Positions 17,236 to 27,289 are shown, counted from the stretch's first letter. The stretch: DNA of 64,000 nucleotides from Bacillus paramycoides (GCF_001884235.1 NZ_MAOI01000071.1:1-64000); one strand, 5' to 3'. Made by a program: numbers and translations. The notes: generated by a model from the letters alone, not told the origin.

Positions 17236-18195
17236 ATGAGCTTTATAGATATTTTAGCCATTCTTGTGACTGGTACGTTATATACGGCGGCGCCACTTAT
17301 TTTTACGGCGTTAGGTGGGGTGTTCAGTGAACGTTCTGGAGTTGTAAATATAGCGTTAGAAGGTTTAATGTTATTTGGTGCATTTACTGGTATCGTTACA
17401 ACTTTATTAATGGGTGATACGTGGGGAGCGATGACTCCTTGGATTGCACTTTTATTTGCAGCAATTGGTAGTGGGTTATTTGCACTTCTTCACGCGGTAG
17501 CATCTATTACATTCCGCGCGGATCAAGTAGTAAGTGGAGTAGCAATTAACTTTTTGGCTCTCGGTTTAACAGTATTTGCGATTAAGAAAATCTTTGGTAA
17601 AGGACAAACTGATTTTATTCAATACCGTATTGAAAAAATCGATGTTCCAGGACTTTCGGATATTCCGGTAATCGGGAAAATCTTTTTCTCAAATGTACCG
17701 TTAACATCGTATATTGCTATTATTTTAGCGTTTGTTGTTTGGTATATTATTTATAAAACACCGTTTGGTCTTCGTCTTCGTGCTGTTGGTGAACATCCAA
17801 TGGCAGCAGATACGATGGGGATTAATGTATATAAAATGCGTTATATTGCCGTTTGTATATCGGGAATGTTTGCAGGGGTTGGTGGCGCGGTCTTCGCAAT
17901 GTCGATTTCTGGTAACTTCTCAGGTGCTACAATTACAGGACAAGGTTTCTTAGCGCTAGCGGCTATGATCTTCGGTAAATGGAATCCACTAGGTGCCCTT
18001 GGAGCAGCTCTGTTCTTCGGATTTGCTCAATCACTTGGGATAACAGGTGGTACAATTCCTGTATTAAAAGAAATTCCAAGTGTATTCTTAACGATATTAC
18101 CGTATGTATTTACAATATTAGCACTTGTTGGTTTTGTAGGTCGATCTGAAGCCCCGAAAGCATTAGGAACGCCTTATGAAAAAGGAAAACGATGA
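17236..18195 (+). CDS. nupQ: Nucleoside ABC importer permease 2
   Basis: A 319-residue membrane permease homologous to NupP. It has the signature SERSGVVNIALEGLML near residues 31-46 and a second conserved block RLRAVGEHPMAADTMGI. AAGGAGGGGAAATA precedes ATG. It is last in the operon and followed by a good terminator. The unit riboswitch-GntR-BMP-ATPase-two permeases forms one nucleoside scavenging system. Confidence 0.92.
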   Translation: MSFIDILAILVTGTLYTAAPLIFTALGGVFSERSGVVNIALEGLMLFGAFTGIVTTLLMGDTWGAMTPWIALLFAAIGSGLFALLHAVASITFRADQVVSGVAINFLALGLTVFAIKKIFGKGQTDFIQYRIEKIDVPGLSDIPVIGKIFFSNVPLTSYIAIILAFVVWYIIYKTPFGLRLRAVGEHPMAADTMGINVYKMRYIAVCISGMFAGVGGAVFAMSISGNFSGATITGQGFLALAAMIFGKWNPLGALGAALFFGFAQSLGITGGTIPVLKEIPSVFLTILPYVFTILALVGFVGRSEAPKALGTPYEKGKR

Positions 18196-18214
18196 GTCTT
18201 TAGAAAGTATAAGA

Positions 18215-18244
18215 AAAGCTCGCACATTAGTGCGGGCTTTTTTA
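18215..18244 (+). terminator. Terminator after the nup operon
   Basis: AAGCTCGCAC and GTGCGGGCTT pair around a four-base loop and are followed by TTTTT. Confidence 0.9.
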
Positions 18245-18336
18245 CATAGAATATATTTAATACGGGATTTTAATATGTTCCTTACATATTAAAGTTTTTA
18301 GAATGAGTCATATGTAAAGATAATAAGGAAGAAAAG

Positions 18337-18366
18337 TTGATTTTTCATTTCTAAAAACTGTATATT
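18337..18366 (+). promoter_or_regulatory. Candidate sigma-A promoter for ymfF-ymfH
   Basis: TTGATT (18337-18342), 18-base spacer, TATATT (18361-18366), about 40 bases ahead of the gene. Confidence 0.55.
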
Positions 18367-18405
18367 GAAGAGGAATATTCCTACATACGTAAAGGAGGGC
18401 TATAA

Positions 18406-19680
18406 ATGAAACTAATGGAACAGCAAATGCATGAATTAGGTGGCTTGCGAGTACATATTATTCCGACTGACAAATATAAAACAAATACCTTTGTATTTCG
18501 TTTCAAAGCACCTTTAAATGAGGAGACGGTGACAGAGCGCGCCCTATTGCCATACGTGTTACAAAGTGCGACGGAAAAGCTGCCTTCTGTAATTCGCCTT
18601 CGTCAATATTTAGAAGAATTGTACGGATCTTCTTTAGCAGTAGATGTAAGTAAAAAAGGGGAAGATCATATCATTTCTATTTATGTAGACATCGCAAATG
18701 AAACATACTTACGCGATGCACCGCCGCTATTTGAAAAAGCGCTTTCTATGTTATCTGATATTGTTTTACATCCAGCAACAGAAGGGAACGGTTTTTTACC
18801 TTCTATAGTAGAAAGTGAGAAACGAGCACTTTTGCAACGTATTGAAGCAACTTATGATGATAAAATGCGTTATGCAAATGAACGATTAGTAGAAGAAATG
18901 TGCAAAGTAGAGCCGTATCGTTTAAGTGCAAATGGGAAAAAAGAGAGTGTTGCTCCCATTACAAGTGAAAGTTTGTATCAATTTTATCAAAGAGTGTTAG
19001 CTGAAGATGAACTGGATCTATATATCATTGGTGACATTTCAGAAGATGCTGTTGAACTTGTAAGTAAATATTTCTCTATTTCCCCTCGTACTGTGAAAGA
19101 GCGGAATGTACTTCTTCATAAACGAAATAATGAAGAAAAGGAAATTGTTGAAAAACAAGAATTAAAGCAAAGTAAATTAAATATCGGCTATCGCACATTC
19201 GTTACGTATAAAGATGAAGATTATTTTGCATTACAATTGTTTAACGGATTATTTGGAGGGTTTTCTCATTCGAAGTTATTCGTAAATGTCCGTGAAAAAA
19301 ATAGTTTAGCGTACTATGCAGCATCGAGATTTGAAAGTCATAAAGGTTTGCTCTTTGTTATGTCTGGAATTGAAGCGAAGAACTTTGAAAAAGCAGTTGA
19401 AATTATTAAAGAACAGATGAAAGCAATGCAAAACGGTGATTTTTCAGAAGAAGAGATTCAACAAACGAAAAGTGTAATTCAAAATCAAATATTAGAGGCA
19501 ATTGATACACCACGTGGTTTTGTGGAAATGCTTTATCACGGCGTTATTTCAGAGCGTACGCGTCCAGTTGAAGAATGGCTAACGGGCATAGAAAACGTGA
19601 CGAAAGAAGAAATTGTGAAAGTTGCTAATAATATTGAACTAGATACAATTTACTTTTTACATGGAACGGAGGGAGAATAA
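18406..19680 (+). CDS. ymfF: M16-family peptidase-like subunit (YmfF)
   Basis: A 424-residue protein with two M16 (insulinase-like) halves. The HxxEH zinc motif expected in an active M16 peptidase is absent from the N-terminal half. The C-terminal half has the usual NGLFGGFSHSKLFVNVREKNSLAYYA block. Such catalytically dead subunits pair with an active partner, here the adjacent gene, whose ATG follows the stop directly. AAAGGAGGGC precedes ATG. The substrate is unknown. Confidence 0.9.
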   Translation: MKLMEQQMHELGGLRVHIIPTDKYKTNTFVFRFKAPLNEETVTERALLPYVLQSATEKLPSVIRLRQYLEELYGSSLAVDVSKKGEDHIISIYVDIANETYLRDAPPLFEKALSMLSDIVLHPATEGNGFLPSIVESEKRALLQRIEATYDDKMRYANERLVEEMCKVEPYRLSANGKKESVAPITSESLYQFYQRVLAEDELDLYIIGDISEDAVELVSKYFSISPRTVKERNVLLHKRNNEEKEIVEKQELKQSKLNIGYRTFVTYKDEDYFALQLFNGLFGGFSHSKLFVNVREKNSLAYYAASRFESHKGLLFVMSGIEAKNFEKAVEIIKEQMKAMQNGDFSEEEIQQTKSVIQNQILEAIDTPRGFVEMLYHGVISERTRPVEEWLTGIENVTKEEIVKVANNIELDTIYFLHGTEGE

Positions 19681-20967
19681 ATGGAGAAGATTGAGTATGA
19701 GCAATTAAAAGAGACGCTATATTATGAAAAACTTCCGAATGGATTAGATGTATACATTTTACCGAAACAAGGCTTCAACAAAACATTTGCAACATTTACG
19801 ACGAAGTACGGTTCCGTTGATAATACATTTGTTCCGCTTGGAAAAGAAGAAATGACCCGTGTACCAGATGGAATTGCTCATTTCCTTGAACATAAATTGT
19901 TTGAAAAAGAGGACCATGACGCGTTCCAATTATTTAGTAAACAAGGAGCATCGGCAAATGCTTTTACATCCTTTACGAGAACTGCTTACCTCTTTTCCTG
20001 TACATCAAATGTAGAGCAAAATTTAAATACGTTGTTAAATTTTGTCCAAGAACCGTATTTCTCTGAAAAAACGGTTGAAAAAGAAAAAGGTATTATCGGC
20101 CAAGAAATTCAAATGTACCAAGACAATCCAGACTGGCGTTTATATTTTGGATTAATCGATAGTTTGTTTGTTAAACATCCAATTAAAATTGATATTGCAG
20201 GGACAATTGAGTCGATTAGTAAAATTACAAAAGACCTTTTGTATGAATGTTATGAAACATTTTATCATCCGAGCAATATGTTAATGTTTGTTGTTGGAGC
20301 AATTGACCCTGAAAAAACAATGGATTTAGTACGAGAAAACCAAGCGAAAAAAGATTATGAAAACCAACCGGAAATTGTGCGTTCTTTTGAAGAGGAACCA
20401 GAAGAAGTAAATGAAAAGAAAAAGATTATTTCAATGCCTGTTCAAACTCCGAAATGTCTAGTTGGTATTAAGGCGACAAATTTAAAAGAAAAAGGGAAAG
20501 CCCTTTTAAAACAAGAAATTGCGCTTACATTACTTTTAGATTATTTATTTGGGAAAGGGTCAGTTCATTACGAAGCTCTATATAACGAAGGTCTTATTGA
20601 TGATTCGTTCTCGTATGACTATACAGAAGAAAATAACTTCGGTTTTGCAATGGTGGGCGGCGATACGAAGCAGCCTGATGAATTGGCAGATCGATTAAAA
20701 GGGATTTTACTACAAACAAATTATGATCAGCTAGATGAGGCGGCATTGGAACGAGTGAAGAAAAAGAAAATTGGTGGCTTCTTACGCTCATTGAATTCAC
20801 CTGAGTACATTGCAAATCAGTTTACACGTTATGCGTTTAATGAATCTAGTTTATTTGATGCTCTTACAGTGTTGGAAGGATTAACTGTTCAAGACTTACA
20901 ACAGGCAGCGAAAACATTATTAATTGAAGAGAAAATGAGTGTTTGCCAAGTGTTGCCAAAAAAATAA
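19681..20967 (+). CDS. ymfH: M16-family zinc peptidase (YmfH)
   Basis: A 428-residue M16 peptidase with an intact zinc-binding motif HFLEH (about residues 67-71) and a downstream glutamate in EKEKGIIGQE, so it is the catalytic partner of YmfF. The start codon abuts the ymfF stop, with GGAGGG as ribosome site inside ymfF. In Bacillus the pair sits immediately before ymfI; its substrates are not established. Confidence 0.92.
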   Translation: MEKIEYEQLKETLYYEKLPNGLDVYILPKQGFNKTFATFTTKYGSVDNTFVPLGKEEMTRVPDGIAHFLEHKLFEKEDHDAFQLFSKQGASANAFTSFTRTAYLFSCTSNVEQNLNTLLNFVQEPYFSEKTVEKEKGIIGQEIQMYQDNPDWRLYFGLIDSLFVKHPIKIDIAGTIESISKITKDLLYECYETFYHPSNMLMFVVGAIDPEKTMDLVRENQAKKDYENQPEIVRSFEEEPEEVNEKKKIISMPVQTPKCLVGIKATNLKEKGKALLKQEIALTLLLDYLFGKGSVHYEALYNEGLIDDSFSYDYTEENNFGFAMVGGDTKQPDELADRLKGILLQTNYDQLDEAALERVKKKKIGGFLRSLNSPEYIANQFTRYAFNESSLFDALTVLEGLTVQDLQQAAKTLLIEEKMSVCQVLPKK

Positions 20968-21001
20968 AGTGATATTTGAATAAAAAACGCAGTATCTAAA
21001 T

Positions 21002-21060
21002 CCCTCATCTAACGTTTGGTTATTGCCAAATGGTAAGATGAGGGTATTATTTATTTATAC
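21002..21060 (+). terminator. Terminator after ymfH
   Basis: CCCTCATCT and AGATGAGGG, with an inner TTTGG/CCAAA pair, form a long stem followed by a T/A-rich tract. Confidence 0.75.
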
Positions 21061-21083
21061 GTAAAAGATAAGAGAGGGAATTT

Positions 21084-21797
21084 ATGAAAAAGTATGCATT
21101 AGTAACTGGAGGGAGCGGAGGGATTGGCTCTGCTATTTCGAAGCAGTTAATCGAAGATGGTTATACAGTTTATATTCATTACAATAAAAGCGAAGAGAAG
21201 GTAAGGGAGTTACAGAAGAAATTTGGTGAAGTAATTCCTGTTCAAGCGAATTTAGCTTCTAAAGATGGCGCTGAGGAATTATGGGGACAAATCGAACATC
21301 CGATTGATGTTATCGTATACGCAGCTGGAAAGAGTATCTTTGGATTAGTAACAGATGTTACGAATGAAGAATTAGATTATATGGTGGAGCTTCAAGTGAA
21401 GAGTGTATATAGACTTCTATCGATGGCACTTCCACCGATGATCGGGCGGAGAAGTGGTAATGTTGTCATTATTTCATCTATTTGGGGGCAAATAGGAGCA
21501 TCTTGTGAGGTACTGTACTCAATGGTAAAAGGGGCACAAAATTCATATGTGAAAGCTTTAGCAAAAGAAGTTTCTTTAAGTGGATTGCGTGTTAATGCGG
21601 TAGCGCCAGGGGCAATCGAGACAGAGATGTTAAGTGTATTTTCAGAAGAGGATAAAACTGAAATTGCTGAAGATATTCCATTAGGTAGATTAGGGTTGCC
21701 AGAAGAGGTAGCTAAAACAGTCTCCTTCCTCGTTTCACCAGGAGCTTCTTATATTACGGGGCAAATTATCGGAGTGAATGGCGGTTGGCATTGCTAA
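21084..21797 (+). CDS. ymfI: EF-P 5-aminopentanone reductase (SDR family)
   Basis: A 237-residue short-chain dehydrogenase. It has the NADPH motif TGGSGGIG (about residues 8-15), the catalytic serine in IISSIWGQ, and the Tyr/Lys pair in YSMVKGAQNSYVKALA (Y-x-x-x-K). In B. subtilis YmfI reduces the 5-aminopentanone on EF-P lysine 32 to 5-aminopentanol, needed for swarming and polyproline translation. It is otherwise FabG-like, and the assignment rests on the conserved ymfFHIJK context. AGAGAGGG precedes ATG. Confidence 0.88.
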   Translation: MKKYALVTGGSGGIGSAISKQLIEDGYTVYIHYNKSEEKVRELQKKFGEVIPVQANLASKDGAEELWGQIEHPIDVIVYAAGKSIFGLVTDVTNEELDYMVELQVKSVYRLLSMALPPMIGRRSGNVVIISSIWGQIGASCEVLYSMVKGAQNSYVKALAKEVSLSGLRVNAVAPGAIETEMLSVFSEEDKTEIAEDIPLGRLGLPEEVAKTVSFLVSPGASYITGQIIGVNGGWHC

Positions 21798-21872
21798 AAA
21801 ATTCTTACATAAAAAACAAGAAATTGTACAAATTAAGCATGATTCTATTACTCAATAGTGAGGTGCTTAAAC

Positions 21873-22121
21873 ATGACAGTGTTAGAAAACTTTGATCAGT
21901 GGAAGAGCTTTTTAGGAGAACGTTTAGAACAAGCGGAAGGAAAAGGGCTTGATGGTGGTGCAGTATCAGATATGGCATTTCGCGTTGGAGATTATCTAGC
22001 TAATGAAGTGGAAGCGCGCAATGACCAAGAAAAATTGTTAGCTGAACTTTGGAAAGTTGCTGATGAACAAGAGCAACATACAATTGCAAATTTAATGGTG
22101 AAATTTGTACAACATAAGTAA
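21873..22121 (+). CDS. ymfJ: DUF3243 protein YmfJ
   Basis: An 82-residue acidic, helical cytoplasmic protein of unknown function, conserved between ymfI and ymfK in bacilli. ATG 21873 has GTGAGGTG upstream; the ORF could extend 15 bases but without a better site. A strong terminator overlaps its end. Confidence 0.85.
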   Translation: MTVLENFDQWKSFLGERLEQAEGKGLDGGAVSDMAFRVGDYLANEVEARNDQEKLLAELWKVADEQEQHTIANLMVKFVQHK

Positions 22122-22156
22122 AAGTAGAGAGGAGAAGCTCCTCTCTACTTTTTTTG
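22120..22156 (+). terminator. Terminator after ymfJ
   Basis: AAAGTAGAGAGGAG and CTCCTCTCTACTTT pair around AAG and are followed by TTTTT. Confidence 0.92.
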
Positions 22157-22260
22157 TATAATAATTACACGGAATAGATTATACATTTAGCTTCCCTATT
22201 AAGGTGAAATCATATAATATAGTACGTAGGTGTAAAGTAAGCGTGGGGGAGTGATCTTGG

Positions 22261-23046
22261 ATGATTGAATGGTATTTTGAATATGAAATACATAAGAACC
22301 GACCTGGCTTGCTTGGTGACGTTTCTTCGTTAATCGGTATGCTTGGCATCAATATTGTCACAATTAATGGTGTAGATAATGCACGACGTGGGCTTTTGCT
22401 TATGTGTGATAATCAAGAGCAAATCTCTAGACTTGAATCAATTTTAAATACTATGGATAATATAACGGTAACGAAATATCGTCCGCCAAAGCTTAGAGAT
22501 AAGCTAGCGGTTAGACATGGTAGGTACATACAACGAGATGCAGATGATAAGAAGACATTTCGATTTGTGCGTGATGAATTAGGATTACTTGTAGACTTTA
22601 TGGCGGAGATAATGAAAAAAGAAGGTCATAAACTAATTGGAATACGAGGAATGCCTCGTGTTGGAAAAACAGAATCCATTGTTGCCGCAAGTGTTTGTGC
22701 AAATAAGAGGTGGTTATTTGTATCATCTACTCTTATTAAGCAAACTGTTCGTAGTCAATTGATTGAAGATGAGTATAGCGACGATAATATTTTCATACTA
22801 GATGGAATCGTGTCAACAAAGCGTGCAAATGAAAGGCATTGGCAGCTCGTTCGTGAAATAATGAGATTGCCTGCAACGAAAGTTGTGGAACATCCGGATG
22901 TATTTGTGAGTCAGTCAGAATACACGTTGGATGATTTTGATTATATTATCGAATTGCGTAACGATTATGATGAAGAAATTCAATATAATTTAGTAGATGA
23001 AATTGAGCAAGGTACGCAAAATAATTTCTCTATGTTCGACTTTTAA
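22261..23046 (+). CDS. ymfK: DUF3388 protein YmfK
   Basis: A 261-residue conserved Bacillus protein of unknown role. The first 75 residues resemble an ACT-type ligand domain (YEIHKNRPGLLGDVSSLIG). A central stretch IRGMPRVGKTESIVA (about residues 130-145) looks like a nucleotide-binding P-loop, followed by a possible Walker B region (NIFILDG). The C-terminus is acidic. GGGGGAGTG lies ahead of ATG. It sits just upstream of rodZ. Confidence 0.85.
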   Translation: MIEWYFEYEIHKNRPGLLGDVSSLIGMLGINIVTINGVDNARRGLLLMCDNQEQISRLESILNTMDNITVTKYRPPKLRDKLAVRHGRYIQRDADDKKTFRFVRDELGLLVDFMAEIMKKEGHKLIGIRGMPRVGKTESIVAASVCANKRWLFVSSTLIKQTVRSQLIEDEYSDDNIFILDGIVSTKRANERHWQLVREIMRLPATKVVEHPDVFVSQSEYTLDDFDYIIELRNDYDEEIQYNLVDEIEQGTQNNFSMFDF

Positions 23047-23067
23047 AGAAATATTGAGGTGTTAGTA

Positions 23068-23979
23068 GTGACGGAATTAGGACAAAAGCTGAAAGAAGCA
23101 AGAGAAGCAAAAGGCTTGTCTATGGATCAGCTGCATGAGATTACAAAAATTCAAAAACGCCATTTAGTAGCGATTGAAGAAGGCAATTACGATGTGTTGC
23201 CAGGAGCTTTTTATGCGCGTGCATTCATTAAACAATATGCAGATGCTGTTGGATTAAATGGAGAGGAACTGCTTGTAGAATATCAGAGCACAATACCACA
23301 ATCTGAAAATCGTGAAGTTCCACAAGTATCAACTGGACAAAAAACACAAGAAACAATGCAGAAATCTTCATCATGGCCAATTGCAGATCATATGCCAAAG
23401 ATTTTAATTGCGTTATTAGTAATCGTATTTGGAGTAGTAGTTTGGTTTGTGATTCAAATGTTAACTGGAAAAGATGACGGACAAGTTCCAAATGCTCAAA
23501 GTGAGAAAATTGAAGTTCAAAAAGCAAAAGATTCTCCGCTAGATACGAAGAAAGATGAAGTAAAAGCGGAAGAGCCAAAAAAAGAAGAACCAAAAAAAGA
23601 AGAACCAAAGAAAGAGGAGCAACCAGCGCAACCAACTGGACAACAAGAAGTGAAAGTAGTTGGAACAACTGGTAAGGTATCTACTTTGGAAATTCATAAT
23701 AATAAAACATTAGAACTGGAAATCTCAGCAAAGGGTGCAAGTTATGTAGATGTTAAAGATGATGCGGGTAACGAAATTCTAAACACTACAGTACAAAGTG
23801 GTCAAACAGAAAAACGTGATTTATCAACAGCAAAAGAAGTGCGACTTAATATTGGAAGTGCACCGAATGTTGAAATTAAACTGAATGGCCAAGTGGTTAC
23901 CTTCCCATTAGATCCAGAAAAAGAATATCACCAAAGATTGGTGATAAAAAACCAAGGGATAGGGCAACCTGCACAATAA
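23068..23979 (+). CDS. rodZ: Cytoskeletal cell-shape protein RodZ
   Basis: Membrane protein that couples MreB to the elongation machinery. It has a Cro-like HTH domain (residues 1-70, GQKLKEAREAKGLSMDQLHE), one membrane segment near 112-132, then a Lys/Glu/Pro linker with EEPKK repeats and an extracellular DUF4115 domain. GTG 23068 is chosen for its TTGAGGTG site seven bases upstream; an in-frame GTG at 23059 overlaps that site. A terminator follows at once. Confidence 0.93.
   Translation: MTELGQKLKEAREAKGLSMDQLHEITKIQKRHLVAIEEGNYDVLPGAFYARAFIKQYADAVGLNGEELLVEYQSTIPQSENREVPQVSTGQKTQETMQKSSSWPIADHMPKILIALLVIVFGVVVWFVIQMLTGKDDGQVPNAQSEKIEVQKAKDSPLDTKKDEVKAEEPKKEEPKKEEPKKEEQPAQPTGQQEVKVVGTTGKVSTLEIHNNKTLELEISAKGASYVDVKDDAGNEILNTTVQSGQTEKRDLSTAKEVRLNIGSAPNVEIKLNGQVVTFPLDPEKEYHQRLVIKNQGIGQPAQ
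23569..23613 (+). repeat. 15-bp tandem repeat in rodZ
   Basis: Three consecutive 15-base units encode EEPKK, with a partial fourth. Copy number probably varies between strains and lengthens or shortens the extracellular linker. Confidence 0.85.
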
Positions 23980-23980
23980 C

Positions 23981-24005
23981 AGTCATCGCTTCGATGACTT
24001 TTTTC
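23981..24005 (+). terminator. Terminator after rodZ
   Basis: AGTCATCG and CGATGACT around CTT, then TTTTT. Confidence 0.85.
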
Positions 24006-24042
24006 AATGAACAAATGTTTTTGACATGATGGAGGAATAGCT

Positions 24043-24621
24043 GTGAATTTACCAAATAAAATTACAATATCTAGAATCTGCTTAATTCCAATTTTTATGG
24101 TAATTATGCTAGCGCCGTTTGATTGGGGCTCATTTACAATTGGTGATGTTGATTTACCAATTCAACATTTAGCAGGGGCACTTATCTTTATTATTGCTTC
24201 AGCTACAGATTGGATTGATGGATATTATGCAAGAAAGTATAATCTTGTAACGAATTTAGGGAAATTCCTTGATCCGTTAGCAGATAAATTACTTGTTTCG
24301 GCAGCACTTATCACATTAGTAGAAATGCAATATGTACCTGCTTGGATCGTTATTGTAATTATAAGCCGTGAGTTTGCAGTAACAGGTTTGCGCCTTGTAC
24401 TTGCTGGAACAGGGGAAGTAGTTGCAGCAAATCAGTTGGGGAAAATTAAGACGTGGACTCAAATTATTGCGATTGCAGCATATTTATTACACGATGTACC
24501 GTTAAATTTAATCCATATCCCAGTTGCAGATATTTTCATATGGATTGCATTAATCTTTACCGTTATTTCAGGATGGGATTATTTCTGGAAAAATAGAACT
24601 GCTTTTGTAAACTCAAAATAG
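24043..24621 (+). CDS. pgsA: Phosphatidylglycerophosphate synthase
   Basis: Transfers glycerol 3-phosphate to CDP-diacylglycerol, the committed step to phosphatidylglycerol. The CDP-alcohol phosphotransferase motif D-G-x2-A-R-x8-G-x3-D-x3-D is intact (DGYYARKYN... GKFLDPLAD, residues about 58-80). It has several membrane segments and 192 residues. The start is GTG with GGAGGAATAGCT upstream. Twenty bases separate it from cinA. Confidence 0.95.
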   Translation: MNLPNKITISRICLIPIFMVIMLAPFDWGSFTIGDVDLPIQHLAGALIFIIASATDWIDGYYARKYNLVTNLGKFLDPLADKLLVSAALITLVEMQYVPAWIVIVIISREFAVTGLRLVLAGTGEVVAANQLGKIKTWTQIIAIAAYLLHDVPLNLIHIPVADIFIWIALIFTVISGWDYFWKNRTAFVNSK

Positions 24622-24641
24622 AAGTTTATGGGGGAATTGGG

Positions 24642-25880
24642 ATGAATGCTGAAGTTATTGCGGTTGGAACTGAATTATTACTTGGACAAATTGCAAATAC
24701 AAATGCCCAGTTTTTATCTGAAAAGTTAGCTTCAATCGGAATTAATGTGTACTACCATACTGTGGTTGGGGATAATAACAAGCGATTACAGAAGGCAATT
24801 GAAGTTGCTGAAGAACGCGCTGATATGCTCATTTTTACAGGTGGATTAGGACCGACAAAAGATGATTTAACGAAAGAAACAATAGCGTCTAGTTTAAATG
24901 AAGAGCTTGTGTATGATGAAAAGGCATTAATATCGATAAGCGATTATTTTAAGCGTACAGGCCGTGAATTTACGGAGAATAATAAAAAGCAGGCGCTCGT
25001 TTTAAATGGATCGACAGTATTTGCGAATGATCACGGTATGGCGCCAGGTATGGGGTTAAATAAGAACGGGAAAGTTTATATTTTATTACCGGGACCACCG
25101 AAAGAAATGAAGCCGATGTATGTAAGTTACGTAGAGCCTTTTTTACGTAATTTTACAACGGGTGAAAATATTTATTCTCGTGTTCTTCGCTTTTTTGGTA
25201 TTGGGGAATCTCAATTAGAGGTGAAAGTCCAAGATTTAATTGATGAACAAACGAATCCGACAATTGCACCACTTGCAAATGATGGAGAAGTGACATTACG
25301 TTTGACTGCCAAACATCATGATGCTGATGAGGTGGAGAAACTAATTCAACATGTGGAAGATTTGATTTTAGAAAGAGTAGGAGAATTTTTCTACGGATAT
25401 GACCAAGATTTCCTTCATTACAAGGTAGTAGAGTTATTGAAGGAAAAAGGGTTAACTTTAGCATGTGCAGAAAGTTTAACAGGTGGTCTCTTTGGAAATC
25501 AAGTAACAGAAAATGCTGGTGTTTCGTCTGTATTTAAAGGCGGTGTCATTTGTTATCAAAATGATGTGAAGCAACAAATTTTACATGTACCTGAAGAAGT
25601 GTTGCGTACTGATGGTGCGGTTAGTAAACAGTGTGCTCGTTATCTTGCTGAAAATGTAAAGAAACTGTTAAAAGCGGATATCGGAATTAGTTTTACTGGG
25701 GTGGCAGGACCGGATGCTTCAGAACATAAAGAACCAGGCACAGTATTTGTTGGATTGGCGATTAAAGATGAACCAGCTGTAGTCTTCCCACTTAATTTGA
25801 GTGGAAGTCGTCAACAAATTAGAGAACGCTCTGCAAAATATGGATTTTATCATTTATATAAAAAGCTAGAAGAGATATAA
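24642..25880 (+). CDS. cinA: Competence/damage protein CinA
   Basis: A 412-residue two-domain protein. An N-terminal molybdopterin-binding-like domain (about 1-170, with [13 protein letters not shown]) has ADP-ribose/NAD metabolic activity in relatives. A C-terminal PncC-type NMN amidohydrolase domain (about 255-410) has ACAESLTGG near residue 276. In bacilli cinA precedes recA and both are induced in competence. A terminator overlaps its end, and recA has its own promoter. Confidence 0.93.
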   Translation: MNAEVIAVGTELLLGQIANTNAQFLSEKLASIGINVYYHTVVGDNNKRLQKAIEVAEERADMLIFTGGLGPTKDDLTKETIASSLNEELVYDEKALISISDYFKRTGREFTENNKKQALVLNGSTVFANDHGMAPGMGLNKNGKVYILLPGPPKEMKPMYVSYVEPFLRNFTTGENIYSRVLRFFGIGESQLEVKVQDLIDEQTNPTIAPLANDGEVTLRLTAKHHDADEVEKLIQHVEDLILERVGEFFYGYDQDFLHYKVVELLKEKGLTLACAESLTGGLFGNQVTENAGVSSVFKGGVICYQNDVKQQILHVPEEVLRTDGAVSKQCARYLAENVKKLLKADIGISFTGVAGPDASEHKEPGTVFVGLAIKDEPAVVFPLNLSGSRQQIRERSAKYGFYHLYKKLEEI

Positions 25881-25899
25881 ATTTCTTCTAGTTTTTTTT
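25862..25899 (+). terminator. Terminator overlapping the cinA stop
   Basis: AAGCTAGAAGA and TTCTTCTAG pair across the stop codon and are followed by eight T. Confidence 0.85.
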
Positions 25900-25939
25900 G
25901 TGGGTAAATCGAGTTTTATTTGATGGAAAATAAAAAAAT

Positions 25940-25953
25940 CGAATAAATGTTCG
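25940..25953. promoter_or_regulatory. LexA (DinR) box of recA
   Basis: CGAATAAATGTTCG matches the Bacillus SOS box CGAAC-N4-GTTCG at all but one base. It lies just upstream of the recA -35. Confidence 0.85.
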
Positions 25954-25960
25954 ATTTTTG

Positions 25961-25990
25961 TTGGCAAATTGAATTGAAAATAGGTATAAT
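25961..25990 (+). promoter_or_regulatory. recA promoter
   Basis: TTGGCA (25961-25966), 18 bases, perfect TATAAT (25985-25990). LexA bound at the adjacent box would block it. Confidence 0.8.
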
Positions 25991-26023
25991 AAGATTAGCA
26001 ATTCAGCTAAGGAGGAATTTTGA

Positions 26024-27055
26024 ATGAGTGATCGTCAAGCGGCATTAGATATGGCGTTAAAACAAATAGAGAAGCAATTCGGTAAAGGTTCAATTATGAA
26101 ATTGGGAGAACAAGCGGAACGTAGAATTTCTACAATTTCAAGTGGTTCTTTAGCACTTGATGTGGCACTAGGGGTAGGCGGATACCCACGTGGCCGTATT
26201 ATTGAAATTTATGGACCTGAAAGTTCAGGTAAAACAACAGTTTCATTACACGCAATCGCGGAAGTACAGCGTCAAGGTGGACAAGCAGCGTTCATTGATG
26301 CGGAGCATGCGATGGATCCTGTATATGCACAAAAATTAGGTGTTAACATCGATGAATTACTATTATCGCAGCCTGATACAGGGGAGCAAGGACTAGAAAT
26401 CGCAGAAGCACTTGTACGAAGTGGCGCGGTTGACATTATCGTAATTGACTCTGTAGCAGCTCTTGTACCGAAAGCTGAGATCGAAGGGGATATGGGTGAC
26501 TCACACGTTGGTTTACAGGCACGTTTAATGTCACAAGCACTTCGTAAACTTTCAGGTGCAATTAATAAATCAAAAACAATCGCAATCTTTATCAACCAAA
26601 TTCGTGAAAAAGTTGGGGTTATGTTCGGAAACCCAGAAACAACTCCAGGTGGTCGTGCGTTGAAATTCTATTCAACTGTTCGTCTTGAAGTACGTCGTGC
26701 TGAGCAATTAAAGCAAGGTAACGACATCGTTGGTAATAAAACGAAAGTAAAAGTAGTTAAAAATAAAGTAGCACCACCATTCCGTGTTGCTGAAGTTGAT
26801 ATTATGTACGGAGAAGGTATTTCAAGAGAAGGTGAAATCTTAGATATGGCTTCTGAACTTGATATCGTTCAAAAGAGTGGTGCTTGGTACTCTTATAATG
26901 AAGAACGCTTAGGACAAGGTCGTGAAAATTCGAAGCAATTCTTAAAAGAGAATACGGATTTAAGAGAGGAAATTGCCTTCTTTGTTCGTGAACATCACGG
27001 AATTGGTGAAGACTCTGGTGTTGAAGACACGGAAGATTCAACTCTTCAAGATTAA
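26024..27055 (+). CDS. recA: Recombinase RecA
   Basis: DNA strand exchange and LexA co-protease. The 343 residues include Walker A GPESSGKT (about 65-72), Walker [11 protein letters not shown] and loop L2 ([22 protein letters not shown] region), with the usual acidic C-terminus. AAGGAGGAATTTTGA supplies the ribosome site. It is a single-gene unit under a LexA box. Confidence 0.99.
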   Translation: MSDRQAALDMALKQIEKQFGKGSIMKLGEQAERRISTISSGSLALDVALGVGGYPRGRIIEIYGPESSGKTTVSLHAIAEVQRQGGQAAFIDAEHAMDPVYAQKLGVNIDELLLSQPDTGEQGLEIAEALVRSGAVDIIVIDSVAALVPKAEIEGDMGDSHVGLQARLMSQALRKLSGAINKSKTIAIFINQIREKVGVMFGNPETTPGGRALKFYSTVRLEVRRAEQLKQGNDIVGNKTKVKVVKNKVAPPFRVAEVDIMYGEGISREGEILDMASELDIVQKSGAWYSYNEERLGQGRENSKQFLKENTDLREEIAFFVREHHGIGEDSGVEDTEDSTLQD

Positions 27056-27090
27056 AAATAAAAGACACGGGACCGTGTCTTTTATTTTTA
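27056..27090 (+). terminator. Terminator after recA
   Basis: AATAAAAGACACGG and CCGTGTCTTTTATT form a 14-bp stem ending in TTTTA. Confidence 0.92.
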
Positions 27091-27289
27091 ATTCGCTATG
27101 AAAGCGCTGTATGTAGCTGGAGATAAAATATTTATTCTAACCAAAAAGCTATGTGTAAAGGGGAATATTTATATATTTTAAGTAAATGAATTGGGATTCA
27201 CTAAGGTTTTCCAGGATAATATGCTATTTACTTTTCGAATTCAGATAAGATTCAGGGCTGAAGGTAAAGAAAGTAAAAGTAGACAACGC

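Noticed and set aside
23569-23613. Short tandem repeats considered as CRISPR-like
   Set aside because: They are contiguous, in frame and encode EEPKK in RodZ. There are no spacers.
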